From positions 1 through 33,819 of the forward strand of contig CANGBQ010000006.1 of NCBI GenBank assembly GCA_947451985.1: a DNA stretch of 33,819 nucleotides, in the 5' to 3' direction. This DNA comes from Chitinophagaceae bacterium (GTDB lineage Bacteria; Bacteroidota; Bacteroidia; Chitinophagales; Chitinophagaceae). Shown one piece after another: positions 10,077 through 18,182 of the stretch. The first letter of the stretch is position 1, and the number at the start of each line of letters is the position of its first letter. Below the pieces are notes generated by a model. It had not been told where the DNA came from and did no database searches. It was given only the letters and a program-made list of their open reading frames with translations. The position numbers were made by a program, and so were the translations under genes.

Positions 10077-10487
10077 TCACTGCCTGGCCAGGTCAGCCAG
10101 TGTTTTTTTCTCTAGGATTTGCAGGGTACCATCTCGGGTAATGGCCATTACTTTGTTGAGGCCACAATTTATTTCATCGCAATCTTTGCATTTTTGATAA
10201 AAATGAAGGCTTACGCAGGGTAATAGCGCGATGGGGCCTTCCACTTCTCGAAGCACACTGGCTATGGTAATCTTATTGGGGGCTTTGGTTAAAAAATAGC
10301 CACCACCTTTTCCTTTTTTGCTTTCCAGCAAACCCGACTTTTTTAAATTTAATAAAATGCTTTCTAAAAATTTGACCGGAATTTTCTTTGATTGTGCAAT
10401 CTGCGCAATCAAAACAGGCCCCTCTCGATGGTGGGCCGCTAGGTAACTGAGCGCCTTCAGGGCATATTGTGTTTTTTTCGAAAGCAT
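10077..10487 (-). CDS. Rrf2-family transcriptional regulator with four Cys
   Basis: A 136-residue DNA-binding protein. Residues 1-60 form the Rrf2 winged helix, with YALKALSYLA, IAQSKKIPVKFLESILLNL and KGKGGGYFL (wing). The sensing segment contains C91, C100, C103 and C108, similar in place to the iron-sulfur ligand Cys of IscR/NsrR-type members, so redox, nitric oxide or iron-sulfur sensing is likely. It is divergent from the peroxiredoxin gene with a 109-bp spacer that holds a promoter and an inverted repeat, which suggests it regulates that gene. The specific signal cannot be told. IscR is less likely because no isc or suf genes are nearby. Confidence 0.85.
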   Translation of the reverse strand: MLSKKTQYALKALSYLAAHHREGPVLIAQIAQSKKIPVKFLESILLNLKKSGLLESKKGKGGGYFLTKAPNKITIASVLREVEGPIALLPCVSLHFYQKCKDCDEINCGLNKVMAITRDGTLQILEKKTLADLARQ

Positions 10488-10548
10488 GTATACTGGAAAG
10501 ATAATTGAAATTTTATTTAATAAAAACAGCCTCGTATTAGTCTACTTG

Positions 10549-10579
10549 TTTGGTAGGATAATAAAATTGATTATTTTTG
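10549..10579 (+). promoter_or_regulatory. Bacteroidota-type promoter of the peroxiredoxin gene
   Basis: TATTTTTG at 10572-10579 fits the -7 consensus TAnnTTTG exactly, and TTTG at 10549-10552 gives a -33 TTG with 19 bases between. The ATG is 17 bases beyond the -7 box, so the leader is very short. Confidence 0.5.
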
Positions 10580-10592
10580 CATTCAATAATCA
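10568..10592. promoter_or_regulatory. Inverted repeat overlapping the -7 box (candidate Rrf2 operator)
   Basis: The arms TGATTATT (10568-10575) and AATAATCA (10585-10592) are perfect reverse complements with 9 bases between. The repeat covers the -7 box and the expected start of transcription. A dimer bound here would block RNA polymerase. The neighbour coding for a Rrf2 dimer is the obvious candidate, by inference. Confidence 0.45.
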
Positions 10593-10596
10593 TACC

Positions 10597-11235
10597 ATGA
10601 GCATTCGACTGGGCGACATCGCCCCTAATTTCCAGGCAGCAACGACCATTGGACCCATTGACTTATATGAATACCTGGGCAACGGATGGGGTGTTTTGTT
10701 TTCTCACCCGGCCGATTACACGCCCGTTTGCACCACCGAACTCGGAAAGACGGCTTTGTTGCAAGAAGAATTTGCCAGCCGGAATGTAAAAGTATTGGCG
10801 GTGAGTGTAGATCCGTTAGACAAACACTTGGGATGGATCAACGACATCAATGAAACCCAGTGCGTGCAAGTGGCTTTTCCGATCATTGCCGACGAGGACA
10901 AAACGGTAGCCGGTTTGTATGACATGATTCATCCCAATGCCTCCGAAACGTTTACGGTCCGTTCGTTGTTTGTGATTGGTCCGGATAAAAAAATAAAACT
11001 CATCATTACGTATCCCGCTTCTACCGGCAGAAATTTTTACGAAGTCCTTCGCGTGATTGATTCATTGCAGCTCACCGCCCACTACAGCGTGGCCACACCG
11101 GCCGACTGGAAAGCAGGAGAAGATGTCATTGTGGTGCCGGCCCTTAGCACAGAAGAGGCGATTCAGCGCTTTCCCAAAGGCGTACAAGTAATCAAACCCT
11201 ATCTCCGTTACACACCCCAGCCGAACAAAGATTGA
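10597..11235 (+). CDS. 1-Cys peroxiredoxin (Prx6/AhpC family)
   Basis: A 212-residue thiol peroxidase that reduces hydrogen peroxide and organic peroxides. The active site reads SHPADYTPVCTTELG with peroxidatic C45. The Prx6 subgroup is indicated by the HP-x-D-x-TPVCTTE form, the GWINDI segment and the catalytic Arg in VRSLFVIGPD. The C-terminal extension with TPADWKAGEDVIV and FPKGVQVIKPYLRYT is diagnostic for Prx6. The start at 10597 is chosen because the family begins MSIRLGDIAPNF. An open frame extends upstream to 10486 but overlaps the promoter. It is divergent from the Rrf2 gene and probably under its control. It is cytoplasmic. Confidence 0.93.
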   Translation: MSIRLGDIAPNFQAATTIGPIDLYEYLGNGWGVLFSHPADYTPVCTTELGKTALLQEEFASRNVKVLAVSVDPLDKHLGWINDINETQCVQVAFPIIADEDKTVAGLYDMIHPNASETFTVRSLFVIGPDKKIKLIITYPASTGRNFYEVLRVIDSLQLTAHYSVATPADWKAGEDVIVVPALSTEEAIQRFPKGVQVIKPYLRYTPQPNKD

Positions 11236-11338
11236 TCTTGCTGATTGGAAGGAGATTGCAATGGCTCCAATTGCTGGAATTTTTATGAAGTGATGCTTCA
11301 ATAATTGTTTCAGAAAAAAACAAAGTAGGTTTCTTTGA

Positions 11339-12601
11339 TTATATCTGAATCGTCAGCACTTCATGGATATTGGTGGTATAACAGGGCGACACCTTCGCTT
11401 GTTTTAAGCGCCATTTTTTTTTGAATCCCTGCACGGCATATTGTACCGTATTTTTTCCAAACAATTGATTGACTTCATCGAGTGCTTTCATCATGCCATT
11501 GCTTTTGACGCGGTCGGTTGTATCAAACAGACTGGTTTGCACCTGGTCATCCGGTGTGATGTCCAGTACCAGTACGCCTGCTTTTTTAAATTGATAACCG
11601 GGTCTAAAAACAATGTCCAGTCCTTTCAATGCAGCCTGAATAATGGCCGCTGAGTCATTGGTCGGCGTGTCGAGCGAGATGGTGACCGATTTAAAATATT
11701 GTCGGTCCTGCGTGCGGTGCCGGTTGGTATGAATAAACACATATACACTGCTGGTACAGGTTTTTTGTTTGCGCAGTTTGGTGGCACAACTGTTGGCATA
11801 GCTGGCAATCGGTTCCCTCAATTCATTTTTGTGTTGCAACAATGTACCAAAAGACCGGGCTGTTTGAATGCACTTTTTATTCGGTGGCAGGGCATCGTAT
11901 TCAATGCAAGAAATTCCTTTGAGTTCTTTTTGCATGCGCAGTCCCACCACGGTCATTTTTTTTCTGACCCATTCTTCCTGGACTTGCACAAAGTCGGCCG
12001 CGGTGAAAACATTGTGCTGCGTCAAGAGGTTGCTGTATTGCCGGCCGCATCCCCAAATATCTTCCACTCGCGTTTGTTGTAACAAATGCAATCGCTGCCA
12101 TTCTTCTTGTGCTACATACACACCCACTTCTTTTCTTTCTTTCTTGGCATACCGATTCGCCATTTTAGCCAGTGTTTTGGTCTGCCCCACTCCAATGCTG
12201 ATGGGGATGCCCACTTCTTTGGTCACTTTTTGTTGTACCTGCAAAGCCCATGCAAAGAGGTCGTGGTGTTTCATGCCCGATACATCGAGAAAGGCTTCAT
12301 CAATCGAATACACTTCGATGGCAGCGGCACAGCCCCGCAATACATTCATCACCCGATTGCTCAGGCTGCCGTATAAAATATAGTTGGAAGAAAAAACAGC
12401 CACCTGGTGTTTTTTGATCAGCGGTTCAATCATGAATGCGGGGGCACCCATCGGAATACCCAGTGCTTTGGCTTCGTTGCTTCGGGCAATCACACAGCCA
12501 TCGTTGTTGCTCAATACCACAATCGGTTTCTGTTGCAACGCCGGCTGAAACAGCCTTTCGCAAGAGGCATAAAAATTATTGCAATCTACCAGCGCCACCA
12601 T
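11339..12601 (-). CDS. umuC: DNA polymerase V catalytic subunit UmuC
   Basis: A 420-residue Y-family translesion polymerase that copies past damaged bases. The start MVALVDCNNFYASCE holds the first metal-binding Asp. SNNDGCVIARSNEAKALGIP is the fingers motif, and YSIDEAFLDVSG carries the second catalytic Asp-Glu pair. SIGVGQTKTLAKMANRYAKK belongs to the palm/thumb. The C-terminal little-finger part ends with a DUF4113-like tail. The ATG at 12601 is 2 bases from the umuD stop, so the two are translationally coupled. An in-frame TTG-type start at 12649 would overlap umuD and is rejected. Confidence 0.95.
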   Translation of the reverse strand: MVALVDCNNFYASCERLFQPALQQKPIVVLSNNDGCVIARSNEAKALGIPMGAPAFMIEPLIKKHQVAVFSSNYILYGSLSNRVMNVLRGCAAAIEVYSIDEAFLDVSGMKHHDLFAWALQVQQKVTKEVGIPISIGVGQTKTLAKMANRYAKKERKEVGVYVAQEEWQRLHLLQQTRVEDIWGCGRQYSNLLTQHNVFTAADFVQVQEEWVRKKMTVVGLRMQKELKGISCIEYDALPPNKKCIQTARSFGTLLQHKNELREPIASYANSCATKLRKQKTCTSSVYVFIHTNRHRTQDRQYFKSVTISLDTPTNDSAAIIQAALKGLDIVFRPGYQFKKAGVLVLDITPDDQVQTSLFDTTDRVKSNGMMKALDEVNQLFGKNTVQYAVQGFKKKWRLKQAKVSPCYTTNIHEVLTIQI

Positions 12602-12603
12602 GG

Positions 12604-13050
12604 TTATACCTCCAATGCTTTGATGAGAATGTGTGTGACGGTTCCCCAAATGCTGAAGTTCATTTCTTCTGTAATGGGAATGGGCTGGTATTTTGGATTC
12701 GGACTCTCCGGCATCAACCGGATACCGGAACTGTTTTTGACAAACCGTTTGATGGTGAATTCGTTTTCGACCACTGCCACCACAATTCGATTGTTGGTGG
12801 GTTTGATGCTTCGGTCCACCACCAGCAAGCTGTTGGGCAAAATATGCGCATGGATCATGGAGTCGCCCACGGCCCGCACAATATAAGTGGAGTGGGGCCT
12901 GGGGATCAAGTGCTTGTTCAAGTCAATTTCTTCCTCTACAAAATCGGCTGCCGGAGACGGAAACCCGGCAGGGGCAATGATTCCATAGCTTGCCAAAATG
13001 GGGGAATGGCACAATCCGTATACGGTGATTTTGGGTTCGGGCAACAACAT
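12604..13050 (-). CDS. umuD: Self-cleaving UmuD (LexA-like S24 peptidase)
   Basis: A 148-residue SOS mutagenesis subunit. After RecA-stimulated self-cleavage it partners UmuC. The cleavage bond is A28-G29 in APAGFPSP. Catalytic S64 lies in VGDSMIHAHI and K101 in EFTIKRF. These are four residues later than E. coli UmuD (C24-G25, S60, K97), a uniform offset that supports the start at 13050. The frame continues upstream to a TTG-type start at 13071, but that stretch is the palindrome at 13054-13070, so it is probably regulatory DNA. There is no HTH domain, so it is not itself a repressor. Confidence 0.93.
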   Translation of the reverse strand: MLLPEPKITVYGLCHSPILASYGIIAPAGFPSPAADFVEEEIDLNKHLIPRPHSTYIVRAVGDSMIHAHILPNSLLVVDRSIKPTNNRIVVAVVENEFTIKRFVKNSSGIRLMPESPNPKYQPIPITEEMNFSIWGTVTHILIKALEV

Positions 13051-13053
13051 AAA

Positions 13054-13070
13054 TGCTAAATTATTTAGCA
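13054..13070. promoter_or_regulatory. 17-bp palindrome directly upstream of umuD (candidate SOS operator)
   Basis: TGCTAAAT (13054-13061) and ATTTAGCA (13063-13070) are perfect reverse complements around one base. The site starts 3 bases before the umuD ATG on the minus strand. Just upstream on that strand, a TACTTTG box resembles a -7 element with one base fewer than the consensus. Position and symmetry are those of a repressor site. Confidence 0.5.
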
Positions 13071-13129
13071 AAGTACAACAAAATCCCTAAGGCCAAAAGA
13101 ATTTTTTATGGGCTTCTGCATGATGGTGG

Positions 13130-13867
13130 TTATAGCGGAATGCGGATATTGTAACAGGTTCCGCTTCGGGTTGATTGCATCGACAGGGTGCCTTGCAGGT
13201 AGTCTACCCGGCTTTGGATACCCAATAATCCGTATCCCAGCTGATGGGTTTGCTTGATCACATCAAAATCGAAACCTACTCCATCATCCGCTGTTCGAAT
13301 GAGCATGCGATCATTCTCTTTGGAAATTTCAATGGTCATTCGGGTGCCTTTGGAATGCTTGATTGCGTTGTAAATCATTTCCTGCACAATTCTGTATACC
13401 TGGTTGTGTTGTTCGGTGGTCAGTTCAATGCAGTCATTTTCTATCCATTGAACCTGCAGGGAGTGTTTTCCCTTGTGGTCCTCAATGTATTTTTGAATGG
13501 CCGCTTGAAAAGACAAATCATACAAGCTGATGGGAGAAAGCGATCGGGTCATGTTCCTGATCTGCTGAATACATTCAGAGAGAACCTCGCTGCAGGCTTC
13601 CATGGCTGCCGAATCGGTAACGGGCAACAGGTGCAAGCGCATTTTCACCGCCGCCAGCTGAGGGGCGAGGTCGTTGTGTAATTCAGCGGCAATCGTATTT
13701 CGTTCGTGTGCGATGGCTTTGATTTCGGCATTCAACTTTTCTGTCTCCAGTTGTTTTAATTTTTTTTGTCGTCGAAACAGAATGACAAAAAAATAAATCA
13801 AAAGAGCAGCCAAGAATACACCTAGGAGGATATATAAGATAAGAATTTTTCTTTCTTGGGCGCCCAT
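13130..13867 (-). CDS. NarL-type sensor histidine kinase with one membrane helix
   Basis: A 245-residue kinase. Residues 8-31 are a single membrane helix with almost nothing outside, so it has no extracellular sensor domain. A short coiled coil (about 35-55) leads to the HisKA_3 dimerisation domain, with HERNTIAAELHNDLAPQLAA and phosphorylated H64. The HATPase domain follows, with N-box-like IVQEMIYNAIKHSKG, G1 DDGVGFDFD and G2 GYGLLGIQSRV. This class normally phosphorylates a LuxR-type response regulator, but none lies next to it in the window. The first 46 bases overlap the upstream membrane protein gene, so the two are translated together, and the membrane protein may supply the sensing part. 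Confidence 0.9.
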   Translation of the reverse strand: MGAQERKILILYILLGVFLAALLIYFFVILFRRQKKLKQLETEKLNAEIKAIAHERNTIAAELHNDLAPQLAAVKMRLHLLPVTDSAAMEACSEVLSECIQQIRNMTRSLSPISLYDLSFQAAIQKYIEDHKGKHSLQVQWIENDCIELTTEQHNQVYRIVQEMIYNAIKHSKGTRMTIEISKENDRMLIRTADDGVGFDFDVIKQTHQLGYGLLGIQSRVDYLQGTLSMQSTRSGTCYNIRIPL

Positions 13868-14493
13868 AAAAATGCCAATGAAAAAGAAAGATAGGACAAA
13901 AAATTTATAGGCGGTATAAAACTGGTATACAATACTGAAAAAAATCGCTTGGTTTCTTCGGTATAAAACAACTGCAATGAAAGCAGTAATATTAACGTAT
14001 AAATATAGGATATAACTGTAGGTATTAATATCAACAATTTGCTGTTGACTATTTTTTTATTGTTTTTTTCGACGGATAGTATTTTATCTATTGTTACTAT
14101 GCCGGCAACCATCAAAAAAGAATAAGCGGGAAACTTAACAAGGATAACCCTGTATGTATTCACCCCTGCCATCAAGGCTTCCATGAAAATAGCTCCGAGC
14201 AGCATCAGTGAATACAATATAAAAAGCTGTTTTCTTTTTGGAGATTGCTGCCAGCATAATAGTATATAAATCAAACTCAAATTTTCAAAAGCCAGGTAAC
14301 TGTACTCCCGAATATTTTGCTGCAACGGAGTGTGATTAGAAAAATAGATGCTTTCATTGATGAGTCCTACCACTAGGAACAACCAGAATATGATAAAGGG
14401 TTTTTCCATTGCACGGACCCTGGTGCCGCCAATAACAATTGGAACAATAATAGAAAGATCAAGTATGTCAGTGATTAAATCAAATGTGTCCAT
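13822..14493 (-). CDS. Polytopic membrane protein, probable sensor partner of the overlapping kinase
   Basis: A 223-residue protein with about six to seven predicted membrane helices and short loops. The ATG at 14493 is taken, since the base triplet before it is only TTG. No named family was recognised. The first helices (DLSIIVPIVIGG, FIIFWLFLVVGLI) and the arrangement of seven hydrophobic segments recall 7TM-type sensor modules. Its 3' end overlaps the kinase gene by 46 bases. It could be a split input domain for the kinase, which lacks one of its own. That is an inference from the overlap. Confidence 0.7.
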   Translation of the reverse strand: MDTFDLITDILDLSIIVPIVIGGTRVRAMEKPFIIFWLFLVVGLINESIYFSNHTPLQQNIREYSYLAFENLSLIYILLCWQQSPKRKQLFILYSLMLLGAIFMEALMAGVNTYRVILVKFPAYSFLMVAGIVTIDKILSVEKNNKKIVNSKLLILIPTVISYIYTLILLLSLQLFYTEETKRFFSVLYTSFIPPINFLSYLSFSLAFLWAPKKEKFLSYISS

Positions 14494-14521
14494 CAAGTCT
14501 ATTTACTGATACATATGGTTG

Positions 14522-14842
14522 TTAGCAGAGGGGCGGACAAGGTTTTCCGTTTTCAACAATAATATCGCCACCACCGCCTTTCAGCAGGCCCATCATGTCT
14601 TCGCCGTTTTCGTTGACACCCACAAAAATAGAACAGACCTTGTTGTCTGCTTTCATGCCATAATAGGCTTTAAAGCCAACAAAGCCAGGCTGGTCCAATA
14701 GTGTTTGAATGGCGCTGGCATCGAAGGTTTCGCTATACACCAGGGCGCCATCGTAATCAGGCGTCAGCATGTTGGGAAGATTGTTGCGATAGCGTTGGAT
14801 GTACTCCTGCGCTTGTTCGAGGGTAATAAAATTATCACTCAT
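14522..14842 (-). CDS. Small soluble protein with a KPCPPLC tail, unknown function
   Basis: A 106-residue protein without signal peptide or membrane helix. It starts MSDNFITLEQAQEYIQRYR (a helix) and has two beta-rich parts (GFKAYYGMK, KVCSIFVGVNENGED). It ends in a Gly-rich GGGGDI segment followed by ENGKPCPPLC. The final Cys-Pro-Pro-x-Cys motif at the very C-terminus resembles a thiol or metal-binding tail. I do not recognise a named family, but the compact motif suggests conserved use. It is 25-30 bp from the membrane protein gene on the same strand and could share its transcript. Confidence 0.65.
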   Translation of the reverse strand: MSDNFITLEQAQEYIQRYRNNLPNMLTPDYDGALVYSETFDASAIQTLLDQPGFVGFKAYYGMKADNKVCSIFVGVNENGEDMMGLLKGGGGDIIVENGKPCPPLC

Positions 14843-14884
14843 CAGGGGTTGGGTTAAGGGATTAAAAAAATAAGAGAAAGCAAA

Positions 14885-16810
14885 TTAAGGATGTTTCACC
14901 AAAATTTTTATACCCTGACTCTTTTTTTCATCTGTAATTTTTAACAGATACTGTCCATTGGGCAATTGATGCGTGTCAACTACAGTGTTGGAACCAGTGA
15001 GTTGTTTTGCCCAGCATTGTCGACCGATGGCATCGTACAAGATGGCATGGATACTGCCATTCATTGCGTTCGTGGCATGAATAGTGAATTGCGTATTGCT
15101 GGGGGTTGGATAAACAGTGTATTGATTTTCTTTCTCGCCCTGTTGTAAGAACACGATTTTACTATAGATAAAAGAAAAATTGATATCGCTTTGTTTGATT
15201 CGGTAATACAACAAGCCGCTAGGCACGTTTACATGTGTAAAGGAGTAACTGCCTTGCATATTGTTCGCAATTGGAACAACGCCTATGGTGGTCCAGTTTT
15301 TTGCATCGCGGCTGTATTCAACGGCGAATTCTTTCGCATTCACCATGGGGGTTGCTACCTGCCAATTCACCAAAGTAGAAGATTCATTCTTATACCTTGC
15401 ATTGACATCTATAAAGGTTACCGGCAAGGGATAGATGACAAAGGGCGTAGGAATGTTTTCGCCGATCTGATTGGCATTGCCGTCGGCATTGGGGTCAACA
15501 AAGGTCTGATCACCGTTGTTGGAAGAATCTGCTACGGTTACCCAGGACAAATTGTTGTTCGATCCAATATCTGCCTTGGTCAAGGCGCTGTTATAGTATA
15601 TCAAGTTGTTTTGCAAATTGGTAACCCTGCATTGAATTTGGACCTTGAAAAAATAATTCGTGTTGTTCAATATCCGATTCGGTAAATCCTGGTTGGGATT
15701 CAGCACATTGATATCTGTAATGCCGTTGTAATTCGGATTGAGAGTAAGTCCGGCAGCATTGGCACCGGGCACAAAGTTCGTTTGCACATTGGATACATTC
15801 GCTGCACCAAACACACTGCCCAGGTCGTCGGTCAATTCAACATTGTTCAGAATGACATTACCCATGTTCTCTACATAGATTTCGTAAGTGAGATCGTAGG
15901 TATTGCTATTGACAGGTGTCGCATTCAACAAATGTTTGGTGTTGCCAATAGACGGGGTAAAACTCGTATTGTCGATGGGTGCATTGCCCACCTGAAAAGT
16001 TTTTTCTGTTCCCAGCAAGCCATTACTCAAATCGTATTCATAATAATAACAGCCGGTTCCAAAATCGGTGCCCGTGATTTCCAGCACGCCTTTGATGTAC
16101 GCGATGCCAAAACAGTTTTTGGGAACAGTGGTCAAAAAAGTGGCACTGGCATTTCCTTGCCCATTGTAGTTGGTGATTTCATACAACAAAGACGGGCTAA
16201 ATCCCAAGGTGGCAAACATTCTGCCATTGGGCAAGATGCACAGATCGCCGCTGCTGATGGTGTTTGGAAAATAACCTGCCGGAAATTGTAAGGTTCTGGT
16301 GTTGATGGCTTGTCCGGTGGTTACGTCAAATTTATCCAGGCTACACTGTCCGGTGGTAGGATCATAACTGGAAAAAGCCCAGATGTCTCCGTTGTTGTCA
16401 AACTCAAAATTGTTGGTGGCGTAATTGTAGGAATAAGTAGGCGCCAACGGAATGGTGACAGGACAATCAATGGCTTGGGGCAACCCAATGTCTAAAATCC
16501 AGATCTTGGTTTCGATGCCCGACCGAACATCGGCTATATATACTTTGTTGTTGGCCGGATTGTAGGCCACAAACACAGAAAAAAAATCGGGGAGCTGCGC
16601 CTGCATGTTGCAATTGGAAATAAACACGGGGCTGCCCAATGGATCTTTGATCAATGAAAAACTAGGTTCCAAGGGAGCAGTGCAAGTATTGCTGCCAAAA
16701 TTGATCAACACAGAGTTTTGCTGAGCGATACTGTGGTGGCTTATTCCCAACCACATCATCCAAAATAGCAGCTTATATAATCTTGATATGTTGTTCCTAA
16801 AACGACGCAT
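14885..16810 (-). CDS. Large secreted protein with T9SS C-terminal sorting domain
   Basis: A 641-residue protein with a signal peptide (about residues 1-29, ending SIAQ). Residues about 50-280 look like a beta-propeller or NHL-like region with repeated short strands (for example KVYIADVRSGIETKIWILDI). Residues about 295-430 resemble a DUF11-type Ig-like adhesin repeat (NVELTDDLGSVFG). A further beta domain follows, with AKEFAVEYSRDAKNWTTIG, common before T9SS signals. The last 75 residues have YTVYPTPSNTQFTI, LYDAIGRQ and LPNGQYLLKI, the type IX secretion sorting domain that directs proteins across the outer membrane to the surface. No enzyme motif was seen, so it may be an adhesin or other surface protein. 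Confidence 0.85.
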   Translation of the reverse strand: MRRFRNNISRLYKLLFWMMWLGISHHSIAQQNSVLINFGSNTCTAPLEPSFSLIKDPLGSPVFISNCNMQAQLPDFFSVFVAYNPANNKVYIADVRSGIETKIWILDIGLPQAIDCPVTIPLAPTYSYNYATNNFEFDNNGDIWAFSSYDPTTGQCSLDKFDVTTGQAINTRTLQFPAGYFPNTISSGDLCILPNGRMFATLGFSPSLLYEITNYNGQGNASATFLTTVPKNCFGIAYIKGVLEITGTDFGTGCYYYEYDLSNGLLGTEKTFQVGNAPIDNTSFTPSIGNTKHLLNATPVNSNTYDLTYEIYVENMGNVILNNVELTDDLGSVFGAANVSNVQTNFVPGANAAGLTLNPNYNGITDINVLNPNQDLPNRILNNTNYFFKVQIQCRVTNLQNNLIYYNSALTKADIGSNNNLSWVTVADSSNNGDQTFVDPNADGNANQIGENIPTPFVIYPLPVTFIDVNARYKNESSTLVNWQVATPMVNAKEFAVEYSRDAKNWTTIGVVPIANNMQGSYSFTHVNVPSGLLYYRIKQSDINFSFIYSKIVFLQQGEKENQYTVYPTPSNTQFTIHATNAMNGSIHAILYDAIGRQCWAKQLTGSNTVVDTHQLPNGQYLLKITDEKKSQGIKILVKHP

Positions 16811-16955
16811 AAAAAATCACTTTGAAGGTAAGATTTTTACCCGATATTTTTTTCCATTGTAAATCAATGTTATACAACCAATCAGCCTATAAGCAGCCCT
16901 TACTGCTGCTTTATTCTGATAAAAGCTTTAGTTTTATACCATAAACACCCTGCAC

Positions 16956-18182
16956 ATGAAAAAGTTGCTGTTTTTTTTATTGTCGGTAGCTGTATTGTCA
17001 GCCTGTAAAAAAAGTTCTACCCTGGTACCTTCCCTGACATTAGGGTCTGCGTCAAACACCACCAACCAGACGGTGGTACTGAACACGCCCATTGTCAACA
17101 TTGTATACAATGCAGGTGGCGGGGCTTCGGGGGTAACGGTTTCCGGTTTGCCTGCAGGCGTGACAGGGACGTATGCGAACGGTGTTCTGACCATTAGCGG
17201 AAGTCCGACAAGCACGGGTGTGTACACATACACCGTCACTACCACGGGTGGTTCTCCTGCGGTAACTTACACAGGAACCATCAACGTGAATGCAGCCGGT
17301 CAAACATTCGAATATTCTATTCTGCCGTCTCTGACCAACAATGCGATTACCAGCTTCAACAACGAACATTACATTTACTTAGATACCCGCACCACATTGA
17401 AAAACAAGTTGTTTGTTTTTCTTCCAGGCACCACGGGTTATCCTGCCGTATATAAATTGATTGTTAAAAAAGCAGCTTCTCTGGGGTATCATTCCATTGG
17501 TTTGATGTATCCCAATAATTCAGACTTATACACAGCTTCTGCCTCCAGTACAGATAATACTCAATTCGGCAAGTGCCGACAAGAAATTTTTGACGGAACG
17601 GATCAAACCTCGGGTGTCAGTGTGAATGCAGACAACTGTATCAAAAATCGTTTGTACAAATTGTTATTGTATTTGCAAACTTTACATCCCGATCAGAATT
17701 GGCAGCAATTCATGAGCAACGGCGAAGTGGATTGGAGCAAGTGTATAGTGGCGGGTCATTCGCAGGGAGGCGGACATGCATGGTACATCGCCAAACAAGT
17801 ATCGGTAGAACGCGCCATTTCTTTTTCTTCCATTGACTGGAACAGCGCCCTGAGTCAAAGTGCTGCCTGGGTATTCAATCCGGGTGCCACCCCTGTTTCC
17901 AAAATATATTCCATCAACAGCACCAAAGACCAGATATTTAGTTACGCCAATGTACAAACGCAGTTGGCAGATATGGGTTTGACAGGTCCTGCAGTCAGCA
18001 TTGACAGCAATACGCCACCTTATTCCGGTTCGCACACCCTTACGACAAGTGCTACACCCGCCATCAACGTATTGTTTCCGGACCACAACATGACGTGTCT
18101 GGATGCCTATATACCCAAAACCACCGGAGGCGATGTGATTCCAACATTGGTGTCTGCCTGGGAATATTTGATTGGCAACTGA
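16956..18182 (+). CDS. Alpha/beta-hydrolase lipoprotein with N-terminal Ig-like domain
   Basis: A 408-residue lipoprotein (lipobox VLSAC, C17). Residues about 30-110 form a Gly/Thr/Val-rich Ig-like domain (VSGLPAGVTGTYANGVLTIS), as seen in putative Ig repeats. The catalytic part follows with an oxyanion strand FVFLPGTTGYP, the nucleophile elbow VAGHSQGGGHA (S269), D325 in STKDQIF and H377 in FPDHNMT, forming a Ser-Asp-His triad. This resembles the BPSS1187-type hydrolase group. The substrate is unknown. An esterase acting at the cell surface is a reasonable guess, but a link to the adjacent polysaccharide locus is not shown. Its stop codon directly touches that of the convergent regulator. 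Confidence 0.8.
   Translation: MKKLLFFLLSVAVLSACKKSSTLVPSLTLGSASNTTNQTVVLNTPIVNIVYNAGGGASGVTVSGLPAGVTGTYANGVLTISGSPTSTGVYTYTVTTTGGSPAVTYTGTINVNAAGQTFEYSILPSLTNNAITSFNNEHYIYLDTRTTLKNKLFVFLPGTTGYPAVYKLIVKKAASLGYHSIGLMYPNNSDLYTASASSTDNTQFGKCRQEIFDGTDQTSGVSVNADNCIKNRLYKLLLYLQTLHPDQNWQQFMSNGEVDWSKCIVAGHSQGGGHAWYIAKQVSVERAISFSSIDWNSALSQSAAWVFNPGATPVSKIYSINSTKDQIFSYANVQTQLADMGLTGPAVSIDSNTPPYSGSHTLTTSATPAINVLFPDHNMTCLDAYIPKTTGGDVIPTLVSAWEYLIGN

Noticed and set aside
10486-10596. 37-codon N-terminal extension of the peroxiredoxin
   Set aside because: It overlaps the promoter and the Rrf2 start. Prx6 proteins begin at the position of ATG 10597.
11236-11338. Terminator between the peroxiredoxin and umuC genes
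   Set aside because: Only weak short stems (such as TGAAG/CTTCA) without a T-run are visible, so I do not call one.
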